Shown here piece by piece: positions 8,438-16,908 of a DNA stretch of 64,000 bases. The notes below the pieces were generated by a model, which was not told where the DNA came from, ran no database searches, and saw only the letters and a program-made list of their open reading frames with translations. The DNA comes from Planctomycetota bacterium (lineage in GTDB: Bacteria; Planctomycetota; UBA1135; GCA-002686595). Made by a program: the position numbers and the translations under genes. Position 1 is the first letter of the stretch, and every line of letters begins with the position of its first letter. The stretch covers positions 56,099 through 120,098 of the forward strand of contig JAPKBR010000004.1 of assembly GCA_028823345.1 (NCBI GenBank), read 5' to 3'.

Positions 8438-10261
8438 ATGCTGTCCATCCAAACGCAGCTTGCGGAGGATCTGGCCCGGGTGGACCAGGCAGACGAACGT
8501 CGCGAAACGGTGATGGCTCCAGAGAATGGTGATTGGTTCACCAATGACCTCTTCGCCCTCTCCCAGGATCCCCATGTGATTGGTCGGGCAAAGGACGCTC
8601 TCGATCGATCAGGGGCGGGAGCCCGAGCTTCCCGCGTGTTGGGAGGCGACACGGATTTGCACCGAGAAGCCGAATCCTTGGTGACGGCTTGGCTTGATGC
8701 CGAGTCCGCACTGCTTTTCTCCTCTGGTTGGCAGGCTTGCGCCGGGGTCTTGGACACTCTGGTGGGTCCAAAGGACGTGATCCTCTGCGATCGCTTGCTA
8801 CACGCCTCACTGATTGACGGCGCACGCCTCACCCGGGCCCGGCGCGTCATTCTTCCCCACCGGGACACACAGGCTTTGGAGGCGGCCCTGAAACAAAGCA
8901 GAGGCGCACGTCGACGGCTGATCGTGACCGAGGGCATTTTCAGCATGGATGGAACGACGCCAGACCTAGTGCGTCTATCTCAGTTGGCGGAAGAGTACAA
9001 CGCTTGGCTGTTGATTGACGAAGCCCACTCGGTGGGAGTGGTGGGCCCCAACGGACGCGGGGCTTGGGCTCAAGCACTTGAGGAAGGCGCCATCTCGAAA
9101 GTCCTTGTGGGCCGCATCGTGACCGGTGGCAAGGCCCTTGGTTGCGCAGGCGCCTTTGTGCTCGGGAGCCCTGAATTGCGCACGCTGATGCTCAGTCGGG
9201 CGCGCTCGTTCCTCTTCACCACCGCTCTCGCTCCGGCGGTGGCCGGCGCCCTCTGCGGTGCTATCGAGCGCATCCAAGATCTCGATCATGGGCGCAGTTA
9301 CCTTCGGTCCCTTGCCCAACACTTGGCCAAGGAACTCGATTTGCCCACGCCAGCAGGGGCAATCGTCCCGATCCCCGTGGGTGGAAGCCTGCGCGCCATG
9401 GAGATCACCGAGCAACTGCGCGGATTAGGCTTTCAGGTCCGGGCGGTCAGGCCACCCACCGTGCCCGCGAACGAAAGCCGCATTCGAATTGTATTGCACG
9501 CGACCCAGACCTTCGCTCGGGTAGATCAACTGGTTGCGGGGCTGAAGAGCATGGACTGGACGCCGAGGCCGGTTCAAGACCAAGAGGTCCCCACTGCCAG
9601 GGCGCTTTGGGTCCTGGGAACCGATACGGATGTGGGCAAGACCGTTGTAAGCGCTGGCCTCTTGCACGTGTTACGCCCCCTTGGGAAGTCCGGTTACTGC
9701 AAGCCCATTCAAACCGGAACCGCCGATCCGGGCTCCTGTGACACGGCAGAAGTCCAGCGGCTCGTACCGGGGGTCGCATGCAGTGTTCCCGCGGTTGAGC
9801 TTCCCCTCCCGGCTTCGCCCCATGAGGCTGCCGCCGAGGCGAATGCCCCCATCGACTTTCAAGGTTTGGACAAGTGGCTGAACCAACAATTGCAAGATCA
9901 GGGCAGCGGCGTGCTGGTGGTCGAGCCAGCGGGTGGCCTGCATGTGCCGATTACGCCCGAGGTCCTTACCTCTGATTGGTGTACGGCGCGCAAAGAAGCC
10001 CTGGTGCTTGTGGCGCGCTCGGGTCTTGGAACCTTGAACCACACGCTCTTGACCCTGGAAGCCCTCGCAACACGGAACCTCTACCCCATGGCTTTGATCC
10101 TGGTGGGGGCGCCCCATGACTCCAACCGAAAAACCCTTGCCCATAGGGCGAATTGTCCGGTGGTCGAGTTGCCCATCCTGTCCCCATTGGGTCAAGAGAC
10201 GCTCCAAGCCTGGGCTTCGGATTCGGGCCTAGCTGAGATCCTGAGCACGATAATCCCATGA
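8438..10261 (+). CDS. Fused BioF-BioD: 8-amino-7-oxononanoate synthase / dethiobiotin synthetase
   Basis: One 607-residue frame encodes two biotin enzymes. Residues 1-375 are a PLP-dependent KAPA synthase (BioF): SRVLGGDTDLHREAE, LLIDEAHSVGVVG and the PLP lysine at about 232 in TGGKALGCAGA. Residues 388-607 are dethiobiotin synthetase (BioD): the P-loop GTDTDVGKT at 394-402, then GYCKPIQTG and VVEPAGGLHVPI. The linker is about 12 residues (PRPVQDQEVPTAR), with no internal stop or frameshift. The fusion joins the first and third steps of ring assembly; BioA, the step between, is the next gene and overlaps by four bases (ATGA). The BioF part is slightly N-terminally compact but has its active-site residues. 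Confidence 0.93.
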   Translation: MLSIQTQLAEDLARVDQADERRETVMAPENGDWFTNDLFALSQDPHVIGRAKDALDRSGAGARASRVLGGDTDLHREAESLVTAWLDAESALLFSSGWQACAGVLDTLVGPKDVILCDRLLHASLIDGARLTRARRVILPHRDTQALEAALKQSRGARRRLIVTEGIFSMDGTTPDLVRLSQLAEEYNAWLLIDEAHSVGVVGPNGRGAWAQALEEGAISKVLVGRIVTGGKALGCAGAFVLGSPELRTLMLSRARSFLFTTALAPAVAGALCGAIERIQDLDHGRSYLRSLAQHLAKELDLPTPAGAIVPIPVGGSLRAMEITEQLRGLGFQVRAVRPPTVPANESRIRIVLHATQTFARVDQLVAGLKSMDWTPRPVQDQEVPTARALWVLGTDTDVGKTVVSAGLLHVLRPLGKSGYCKPIQTGTADPGSCDTAEVQRLVPGVACSVPAVELPLPASPHEAAAEANAPIDFQGLDKWLNQQLQDQGSGVLVVEPAGGLHVPITPEVLTSDWCTARKEALVLVARSGLGTLNHTLLTLEALATRNLYPMALILVGAPHDSNRKTLAHRANCPVVELPILSPLGQETLQAWASDSGLAEILSTIIP

Positions 10262-11526
10262 GTAACCTAATCACCCGGGATAAGAAAGTCTGTTGGCACC
10301 CATTCACCCAACACGGACTCGAAAGCGACCCCCTTGCGGTGGTGGGCGCGAAGGGTGCGCAAATTGAACTGGAAGGTGGGCGCAAACTGATCGATGGCAT
10401 CAGTTCTTGGTGGGCGATTCTCCACGGTCACGGTGAGCCCACGATCCTGCAGGCGATCAACGACCAGTACGCACGCCTCGACCATGTGCTCTTCGCAGGA
10501 GCAACCCACGAACCCGCCGTCCGTCTTTCCGAAAGGCTCTGCGAGCTAGCACCCGCCGGACTCAGTCGCGTGTTCTTCTCGGACGATGGCAGCACCTCGG
10601 TCGAGGTCGCGCTCAAGATGGTGATTCAACGTTGGGTCCTGCGCGACCAACCAAAGCGCCACACCTTCTTGGCTTTCGAGGGGGCCTACCACGGCGACAC
10701 TTTTGGGGCCATGTCCGTGGGCGACCCAGACCCGTTCTTTGCGTCGTTCAAGCCCCTGTTGTTTGATGTGCGCCGGGTCGGCCTGGATAAGGATGAGGCC
10801 ATAGCTGCGCTTGATGATCTGGGAGACGAAGCCGCAGGCATCATTGTTGAGCCGCGCCTGATGGGTGCAGCGGGCATGAAGATCCAACCCGACGGTTTCC
10901 TCAAGGGCTTGGAGCAAGCCGCTCGTAGCCGGGGCATACCCCTAATCGCAGACGAGGTCTTCACCGGTTTTGGCCGCACGGGAACCCTCTTTGCTTGTGA
11001 ACAAGAGGAAGTCGAACCCGATATTTTGTGCGTGGCAAAGGGGCTCACCGGGGGCCTCTTCCCCCTATCCGCAACCCTCGCTAGGGAAGACTTCTTTGCG
11101 GAGTTTCTCTCCACCGATCGGTCCCGGGCATTCTTTCACGGGCACACCTTCACCGCCCATCCGGTGGGCTGCGCCGCAGCCCTGGCCTCCCTGGACTTGA
11201 TTGCCCAACGTGACACACCCCAGCTCTTCGAGCGCATGGGGCAGCGGCTCTTGAATTCCCTACAAGGCCTTGAAGGCAACCCCAGAGTGCGGAACCTGCG
11301 ACAACTGGGGGGCATGGTTGCCTTTGAGTTGTGCGGCGATCAACCCGAAGGCTACCTGGCCATGCGCAGCCAAGTCCTGCGCAAAGTCGCCCAGGACAAC
11401 GGTGTTTTGCTACGGCCCCTAGGTGACACGCTCTATGCCTTACCGCCGGCCTGCACAACGGACGAGGAGCTCGATCAAATCGCCCATGCTTTGCACGCTA
11501 TGGTCAAGGCTGATGGTCAAGGCTGA
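10258..11526 (+). CDS. bioA: Adenosylmethionine-8-amino-7-oxononanoate aminotransferase
   Basis: A 422-residue class III PLP aminotransferase that converts KAPA to DAPA using S-adenosylmethionine as amino donor. BioA features are WHPFTQH near the start, DGISSWWAILHGH, GAYHGDTFGAMSVGD, LIADEVFTGFGRTG and the PLP lysine at about 261 in CVAKGLTGG. The WW pair and the HPFTQ opening separate BioA from ornithine- and GABA-type relatives. It overlaps bioFD by four bases, and its TGA overlaps the next ATG by one base (TGATG), so translation of these genes is probably coupled. Confidence 0.95.
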   Translation: MSNLITRDKKVCWHPFTQHGLESDPLAVVGAKGAQIELEGGRKLIDGISSWWAILHGHGEPTILQAINDQYARLDHVLFAGATHEPAVRLSERLCELAPAGLSRVFFSDDGSTSVEVALKMVIQRWVLRDQPKRHTFLAFEGAYHGDTFGAMSVGDPDPFFASFKPLLFDVRRVGLDKDEAIAALDDLGDEAAGIIVEPRLMGAAGMKIQPDGFLKGLEQAARSRGIPLIADEVFTGFGRTGTLFACEQEEVEPDILCVAKGLTGGLFPLSATLAREDFFAEFLSTDRSRAFFHGHTFTAHPVGCAAALASLDLIAQRDTPQLFERMGQRLLNSLQGLEGNPRVRNLRQLGGMVAFELCGDQPEGYLAMRSQVLRKVAQDNGVLLRPLGDTLYALPPACTTDEELDQIAHALHAMVKADGQG

Positions 11527-12392
11527 TGGGTGAATCCAAGCCCGCAATCTATGAATGGCATGAATCCCAACTACGCGTCCTTGAATTCCCGCGGGCGTCT
11601 GACGGGCTTGAACAGCTCCTCCTGAACCTGCCGGAAGGAACCTACGAGGCCCTACGCACGCGGGATCACTTTCGATTTTTCCGCTTAGAGCGACACCTCG
11701 CCCGGGGCGCAGCTGGCTGTCGCGCTTTTGGACTGCCCGGATTTCAAGAGCATGATCTACGCGCAGGCATGGACGCCGCCGCGCGCCGCTTTAATGGGGC
11801 TGCAAAGGTGCGGATCGATTTCTTGCCACATCCCCAGCCCCACTTCGACTTACGGTCCACGGTGCTCATCAGCTTTTCCCCTCTTAAGCTGCCCTCTGAG
11901 GAAATTTACCGTCGAGGGGTCGGCGTCTATCCCACGGCGGAACTAACTCGCACCTCCCCCGTCATTAAGGGCACGGCCTTCATTGCCGCGCGCACGGCCT
12001 ATGAGCGGCCCCACGAGGATGACTTTGAACCGATCCTCTTGGATGAAGGCGGCAACTGCCTCGAAGGCGCCATGAGCAACTTCTCTTGCTTTGAGGGGGA
12101 TACCCTGCGCACGGCCGGGACCGGCATGTTGGGGGGGATCACCCGCGAGACTCTACTGCGCTGTGCAACGGCCCTTGGCTTTCAGGTGGTAGAGGAAGCC
12201 GTGCACCAAGATCAAGTGCAGCTAATGGACGAGGCCTTCTTGAGCTCGTCCGTGCGCGGCATCCTACCCGTGGTTCGTTTTTCTGGGGCAAGCATCGGTC
12301 AAGGCACGCCAGGGCCCCGAACCATTGCCCTCTCCGCGGCTTACGAGGAACTGGTCGAGCGCACAGCCAAGCCCGCGCTGCCCGTGGGTTAG
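11526..12392 (+). CDS. PLP-dependent class IV aminotransferase/lyase (BCAT/PabC fold)
   Basis: The 288-residue protein has the fold-type IV PLP layout: an N-terminal part with FRLERHLARGAAGCRAFGLP, the probable PLP lysine in SPVIKGTAFIAAR, an EGAMSNFSCFEGD block (usual EG..SN.f) and GMLGGITRETLL. The family includes branched-chain aminotransferase, D-amino-acid aminotransferase and aminodeoxychorismate lyase. The sequence does not decide between these. It is the last gene of the biotin operon, starting within the bioA stop codon, which suggests a role connected with biotin precursor or amino-donor supply, but PabC-type folate synthesis is equally possible. No bioC or bioH is present nearby. 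Confidence 0.8.
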   Translation: MGESKPAIYEWHESQLRVLEFPRASDGLEQLLLNLPEGTYEALRTRDHFRFFRLERHLARGAAGCRAFGLPGFQEHDLRAGMDAAARRFNGAAKVRIDFLPHPQPHFDLRSTVLISFSPLKLPSEEIYRRGVGVYPTAELTRTSPVIKGTAFIAARTAYERPHEDDFEPILLDEGGNCLEGAMSNFSCFEGDTLRTAGTGMLGGITRETLLRCATALGFQVVEEAVHQDQVQLMDEAFLSSSVRGILPVVRFSGASIGQGTPGPRTIALSAAYEELVERTAKPALPVG

Positions 12393-12401
12393 GCCAGCCG
12401 G

Positions 12402-12773
12402 CTAGTCAATCCTGCGACCAGCAAGGCCCAGCAGAATCCAACCGCAAAGGAACCCTAATCCGCCGATAGGTGTTACTGCGCCAAACCAACTGGGAGCTCC
12501 CAAGGCCATGGCGTAGAGGCTTCCTGAAAAAATAAGGATACCCACGGAGAAGGCAAGGGCAGCTCCTGCGCCACGCCCTCTACGTTCATGCAACAAGCCC
12601 GCGAAAAGAATCCCCATCACATGCCACATGTGATAATCCACGGCGGTGGACCACCACGCAACCCGTTGGCCCTCCGCCAAGGTCTCTTTCAGGCCATGGG
12701 CACCAAAAGCACCAAGGGCAACGCCAATAAAGCCAAGTAGGCAAGCCGCAATAATCCAGTTCGTTTTTTGCAT
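12402..12773 (-). CDS. DUF423 family membrane protein (YgdD-like)
   Basis: A 123-residue integral membrane protein with four hydrophobic segments. The first contains LGFIGVALGAFGAHGLK, the signature of DUF423. HMWHVMGILFAGLL and GSLYAMAL follow, also typical. The function of the family is unknown. It stands alone, nine bases from the convergent aminotransferase gene, and its start is followed by the 309-base intergenic stretch before the hydrolase genes. Confidence 0.85.
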   Translation of the reverse strand: MQKTNWIIAACLLGFIGVALGAFGAHGLKETLAEGQRVAWWSTAVDYHMWHVMGILFAGLLHERRGRGAGAALAFSVGILIFSGSLYAMALGAPSWFGAVTPIGGLGFLCGWILLGLAGRRID

Positions 12774-13082
12774 GGGACAGGGGTCTGGTTTCCGGTTCAG
12801 AGGGTCGGTCTTGGGCCACAGCCGCCTAGGCGGCAGATCTACTCTTGGAATACTCTACCCCAGGGTCTAAGAGCTTCCTGCGCTGGAGTTGTAACTCGTG
12901 TGGCGGTCAAACTCTCACCGATCTTTCCCGATCTGAGACTTTCCACCCCCACCCGTGGGCTGCAAACGAGCCCAACGGGTGAATTAGGTCTTGAACAGAG
13001 ACTCCGTGACCCGCCTCTGATCAGAGGGGTAATGTTCAGTCCGGGCGGACCTTCACCGCAGGTCACCGCGACGCCCTTACCC
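12774..13082. other. 309-base intergenic region with a perfect 14-bp palindrome
   Basis: No gene is supported here, although a frame on the plus strand stays open through it into the hydrolase gene. The stretch must hold the promoters of the divergent DUF423 gene and the first hydrolase. The only clear structure is the palindrome GCCGCCTAGGCGGC at 12821-12834. It resembles the repeats at the end of carB. Confidence 0.5.
12821..12834. repeat. 14-bp perfect palindrome GCCGCCTAGGCGGC
   Basis: The sequence equals its own reverse complement over 14 bases and is preceded by CACA. The same core, CACA then GCCGC-TAGGCGG, occurs in the triple repeat at 35206-35280. It could be a dispersed palindromic element, a protein-binding site or part of a transcript hairpin; nothing here decides. 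Confidence 0.6.
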
Positions 13083-14507
13083 ATGAACAAACGAATCACA
13101 ATTACCGCCCTGGCGGTTCTCCTCTTGCCGAGTCTGGGTTCAGCCCAACGTCGGCATGTTTCATTGGGCCAACGCTCAATCCAACCCAAAACCTCCGAGG
13201 TCATCCGCGGCCTGAAGGGCGAGCCTCTCGGCATCGATGTGCCCTTCGAGTCCGCAGTGGGAGGGACGATTGCCCCGCCCATTGCTCCCTCTGCCAGCGC
13301 AACCGCCTTGCTGCACCGGGTCTATAAGGTACGTATCCCCGCTACTGGCACCAGCTGGGTGGAACACATGATCGTTGGAGTGCCCGATCAGATCGTGGGG
13401 CCGACGCCGGTCTTGGTCCTCTTCCACGGTTACGGCGAAGACCCCGAAGACCTCGCCTTTTCCACCGAGTACATCCAAAAGGCTCGCCAACAGGGCTGGC
13501 TTGTGATCGCACCCCTTGGTGCACACAAATTCAACTTTGGCATCGAGTATGCCCAGCGCAACACCGAGGTCGCACTAGAGTTCTTGGCCGCCTACTTTCC
13601 CCTGGATCTAGACCGCATCTACGGTGTGGGTTTCTCCATGGGAGGTGGTTGGATGACCAGCTTCGCTGCCCGACACACGAGCAGCGATCACGTTCGTTTC
13701 GCTGCTCTTGTGAACCACACGGGGACCATGTCGATCAGCCATGTTCACGCAAGTGCAATGGACGTGTCTCTACTGGAGAGCCCCATGATGTTCGAAGGCT
13801 CACCGTCCCAGTTTCCATTCCGCTACCAACAGGCCTCTAGCATCGACCTAAACCTGGCCCTCAACAGCGTGGACCCTGATACGGACCTGCTCCGCAATAT
13901 CGCCCACACACCGATTAAGACCTGGACCTGCGCCACCGATCCGAACTTATACATCATCGAAGAGTGCGAACAATTTGATTTCCACCTAGGCCAATCGGGT
14001 GGCACGAGCGATTACACCAGCGGCCGGGGAACCGGACACGATTGGTCCAACTTAGACGAGGATGCGGTCCTGACGTGGCTTGCCCAGCACACGCGTGCGG
14101 ATCCTGATAGCTCTACCCTAGTCAGCGTGCTGGCCGACAGAAATGCGCGCTGGCACGAATTCCAGATTGTGCAGCGCGCCGGCGGGGCCTTCACCCCTTT
14201 CAAGTGGGGCGCCTTGCCGGCCTTCAACCGCGCCTATGTCTTACAAGGAAGCAATATGGCCCAGGTGGCCTTTGATCCCACAGATCTGGGCTTGAGCAAG
14301 ACCAACCCACAAGGTCTAGATATCGTCTTTTCGGAGCTCGACAATCTGGTGACGCGGGTGATTCTCGAGGACATGGACATGCCCACGAACGTACTATTCA
14401 ATGGAATCAGCACACCTAACTGGGGATACGACGCCAGCACCCGGCGCTTGACCCTGCCCTATCTACCAGGTCCACAAAACACCAATGCTTGGCGCGTGCT
14501 GCCCTAG
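13083..14507 (+). CDS. Secreted alpha/beta hydrolase (esterase/depolymerase-like), copy 1
   Basis: From the ATG at 13083 the protein has 474 residues with a signal peptide (MNKRITITALAVLLLPSLGSAQ). The hydrolase core includes VLVLFHGYGEDPEDLAF (oxyanion strand HG), WLVIAPLGAHKFNFG and the nucleophile elbow GFSMGGGW, where serine should be catalytic. A candidate histidine is in GTGHDWSNLD. The fold suggests an exported esterase or polyester/feruloyl-type depolymerase; the substrate is unknown. An upstream extension to 12768 lacks conserved sequence and hides the signal peptide, so the later start was chosen. The next gene is a paralogue in the same orientation. Confidence 0.8.
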   Translation: MNKRITITALAVLLLPSLGSAQRRHVSLGQRSIQPKTSEVIRGLKGEPLGIDVPFESAVGGTIAPPIAPSASATALLHRVYKVRIPATGTSWVEHMIVGVPDQIVGPTPVLVLFHGYGEDPEDLAFSTEYIQKARQQGWLVIAPLGAHKFNFGIEYAQRNTEVALEFLAAYFPLDLDRIYGVGFSMGGGWMTSFAARHTSSDHVRFAALVNHTGTMSISHVHASAMDVSLLESPMMFEGSPSQFPFRYQQASSIDLNLALNSVDPDTDLLRNIAHTPIKTWTCATDPNLYIIEECEQFDFHLGQSGGTSDYTSGRGTGHDWSNLDEDAVLTWLAQHTRADPDSSTLVSVLADRNARWHEFQIVQRAGGAFTPFKWGALPAFNRAYVLQGSNMAQVAFDPTDLGLSKTNPQGLDIVFSELDNLVTRVILEDMDMPTNVLFNGISTPNWGYDASTRRLTLPYLPGPQNTNAWRVLP

Positions 14508-14635
14508 GCCTATTAAGCGATAGCGAACCGGGATGGCCCCAGGGGTGATGGGCACGCAGGAAAATAGAATCTCGGGTAGAGTAACGGGTGCTCGGCGATA
14601 ACCCTCGCGATGAGGGAGCGCCGAATTCTGCCACC

Positions 14636-16120
14636 ATGAATCGCCCCGAACGAGGCCTAGCCATCTCGACCCACTCCCCGGTACTTACCCGAGTATGCAT
14701 GCTGCTTCTCTTGACGAGTGTCGCAGCTGGTCAGGTGCGCGGGAGACGAATCATGCCGGTCTTTGACTTGGATGGTGAACCCCTCGGCACCACAGCGGAT
14801 CTGCAAATGGCTTTCGGTGGAACCTATGCAAGTGCCCAGGCGGAACCCACGGTCAGCGTGCAGTTTTCCCCCGGGCCCATCCGGGTTCACGTGACCATCC
14901 CGAACACCGGGACGCCCTGGGCAGAGGAATTCCTCGCCCTCATCCCGGCTGCCCCCACGGCTCCGGGCTCTTCGCCCCTGCTGATTCTCTTCCACGGCGC
15001 AGGGCAATGGCCAACAAATCCGATACCTGCCCTTTCCGTAGAAGACGCCGCCTCCGTGATGATCAGCGACGCCCTTGCCCGAGGCTGGCATGTACTCATC
15101 CCCCTCGGTGGCCACGCCTACAACTTCGGGCACGCCGACGCGCAGACGAACACCGAGCTCTCGCTGGAAGTGTTCATGAGCATGTTCGGTTCGAGCATCG
15201 ACCCAAGTCGCGTCTATGGTTATGGACATTCCATGGGCGGTGGCTGGTTACTCGCACAAGCGGGCCTACATTGCGGGGTAGACGACCTGCGCTTCGCAGC
15301 TCTGTTTGCCAACGGAGGCACCCCTTCCAATTCCTTTACTTACGAAACCGCTCTCAACCACAGCATCCTGGACATCATCTTTGGTGCCAGTCCAAGCACA
15401 GACCCGTTTGCCTACTCGCGCTCGTCAGCTGCTGATATTTCGAGCACTTACCCCTTTCCAACAGATTCAACCAACGCACCCGTCACGAATCTGGTGACCA
15501 CGGCGATTCGCTCGGAAACCTGTTGGTGGGACCGGCTTCAATACAAGACCGCGGCCCATAGCCTGCACGATTTCCTGGATACCAAGCCCGCGCCGAGCCA
15601 CTTCACCGTTCCCAACTGCGCCTCACCCTTTCACAGCTGGAGCATGCCGAACAATGTGGCGGTTCTGAATTGGATGTCTGGTCAGACCCTGACTGACCCG
15701 GATCCCCAAATGCCCCAGTCACTGCTCACCGATCGCAATGCCCAAGTGCATTACTTTCAACTGCACCAGCGCTTCCCGGGACAATTTTCCAGCCTGCAAT
15801 ACCAGCTGTTCTCGGCAATACCAAATGACAAGCTGATCCTGTTCGAGCCCCAGAACCTAGACCTCGTTTCGTTCTCCACTTCGCGCATGGGGATCACCTT
15901 CGCGCCCGACTTCGAGATCTTGGTCAATACCGGAGGCACGGTTGGGCCCAACCTAACAATCACGGATGTGACCACACCGCAAGCGGTTGAGGGCTGGGAC
16001 GGCACGGTCTGGGGGCCAGTACCGTTCACAAATTTGCCAGCTGGTGGCATCTTGCTTGAGGAAACCGACAACCCGCCCGCCATTGGAACCCTCATCGCTC
16101 GCTGGCGCATCACCCCCTGA
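14636..16120 (+). CDS. Secreted alpha/beta hydrolase (esterase/depolymerase-like), copy 2
   Basis: A 494-residue paralogue of the preceding protein. Shared order: RGRRIMPVFDLDGEPLGTT (compare RGLKGEPLGID in copy 1), LLILFHGAGQ, GWHVLIPLGGHAYNFGHADAQ and the nucleophile elbow GYGHSMGGGW, followed by a late SPFHSWSM histidine block. The C-terminal 120 residues (LLTDRNAQVHYFQLHQR) also match copy 1. The signal peptide is preceded by a basic stretch; the ATG at 14636 is chosen, though a later one at 14699 would leave only a very short leader. Tandem duplication with clear divergence suggests different substrates. Confidence 0.8.
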   Translation: MNRPERGLAISTHSPVLTRVCMLLLLTSVAAGQVRGRRIMPVFDLDGEPLGTTADLQMAFGGTYASAQAEPTVSVQFSPGPIRVHVTIPNTGTPWAEEFLALIPAAPTAPGSSPLLILFHGAGQWPTNPIPALSVEDAASVMISDALARGWHVLIPLGGHAYNFGHADAQTNTELSLEVFMSMFGSSIDPSRVYGYGHSMGGGWLLAQAGLHCGVDDLRFAALFANGGTPSNSFTYETALNHSILDIIFGASPSTDPFAYSRSSAADISSTYPFPTDSTNAPVTNLVTTAIRSETCWWDRLQYKTAAHSLHDFLDTKPAPSHFTVPNCASPFHSWSMPNNVAVLNWMSGQTLTDPDPQMPQSLLTDRNAQVHYFQLHQRFPGQFSSLQYQLFSAIPNDKLILFEPQNLDLVSFSTSRMGITFAPDFEILVNTGGTVGPNLTITDVTTPQAVEGWDGTVWGPVPFTNLPAGGILLEETDNPPAIGTLIARWRITP

Positions 16121-16135
16121 GGGTTGACTGGCCAA

Positions 16136-16897
16136 TCAAGCGGGAAGGAACTTGCCCGTGTTTGGGGAAAGACTTTGCACGCCGGTCTTGATGGCCGCTG
16201 TTTGCGGTTCATGATTGGCACGGCTGATCAAGAGAGCGCTGTCAAACCTTATGGAGCCCAAGGGGAACCGGTCGCGGTCGTCATACCAAGCAGAATCGAT
16301 TCCATGGGAGGTCAAGCTCGCCACCGTTCCCTGGCCCGCGGCAACTTCGAAGCCCTCAGTCTCCTCTCCTTCATTCGAGGGCCAAAGTACGTGGCCTCCA
16401 GAAAGGGCGAGCTGCGCTGCCTTTGCACTTGGAAACACCGAATCTTCGGGCCAATGGTCGTCGGGAACAGCTGCGAGGTTCAGATCCCCGTTGCCATCGA
16501 CACTCTTCATAGAAATTGACAAGCCCCCATCGTTGCTACGGACGGTGATGCGGGCGGCGGGTTCGGAACTGGGGAGAACTTTCGGTGTGAGGCGCGCACT
16601 TGGTCGCGAGTCAGCTTCACAACGCAGCAGGTACTGCCCATGGGCTACGGTGGCTCCCGCATCCCACTCAACCGCAATGCGGTGCCAGGCGAGTTCTGTG
16701 CCAAATCCCAAGGGGATCGGCAAAATACGCGCCCGTGCGGGAGCAAAGCGAAAGACACAAATCCCTCCTAGCGCAGAGCCCTGGTAGAGCTTGGGGCGTA
16801 TGTGGTCTGGCAGGAATCGGCGGGCGACTGACGGATTGATGCGGTATTGAATGCAAATCCGTCGTTCGATCCGCCCGCTAAGAGCGGGGGCTCGCAT
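16136..16897 (-). CDS. DUF2071-like (acetoacetate-decarboxylase-fold) protein
   Basis: The 253-residue protein has the pattern of DUF2071/YqjF-type proteins: IQYRINPSVARRFLPDHIRPK near the start, a GGICVFRFAPARARILP strand pair and WHRIAVEWD. This family is related in fold to acetoacetate decarboxylase, but no catalytic lysine motif can be pointed to here and the function is unknown. It lies 11 bases downstream of the VWA protein gene on the same strand, so it is probably the third gene of the sigma-factor operon. Confidence 0.6.
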   Translation of the reverse strand: MRAPALSGRIERRICIQYRINPSVARRFLPDHIRPKLYQGSALGGICVFRFAPARARILPIPLGFGTELAWHRIAVEWDAGATVAHGQYLLRCEADSRPSARLTPKVLPSSEPAARITVRSNDGGLSISMKSVDGNGDLNLAAVPDDHWPEDSVFPSAKAAQLALSGGHVLWPSNEGEETEGFEVAAGQGTVASLTSHGIDSAWYDDRDRFPLGSIRFDSALLISRANHEPQTAAIKTGVQSLSPNTGKFLPA

Positions 16898-16908
16898 GTC
16901 CCCCTAGC

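Noticed and set aside
12768..13082. N-terminal extension of the first secreted hydrolase
   Set aside because: Would bury the signal peptide at 13083 and has no conserved residues.
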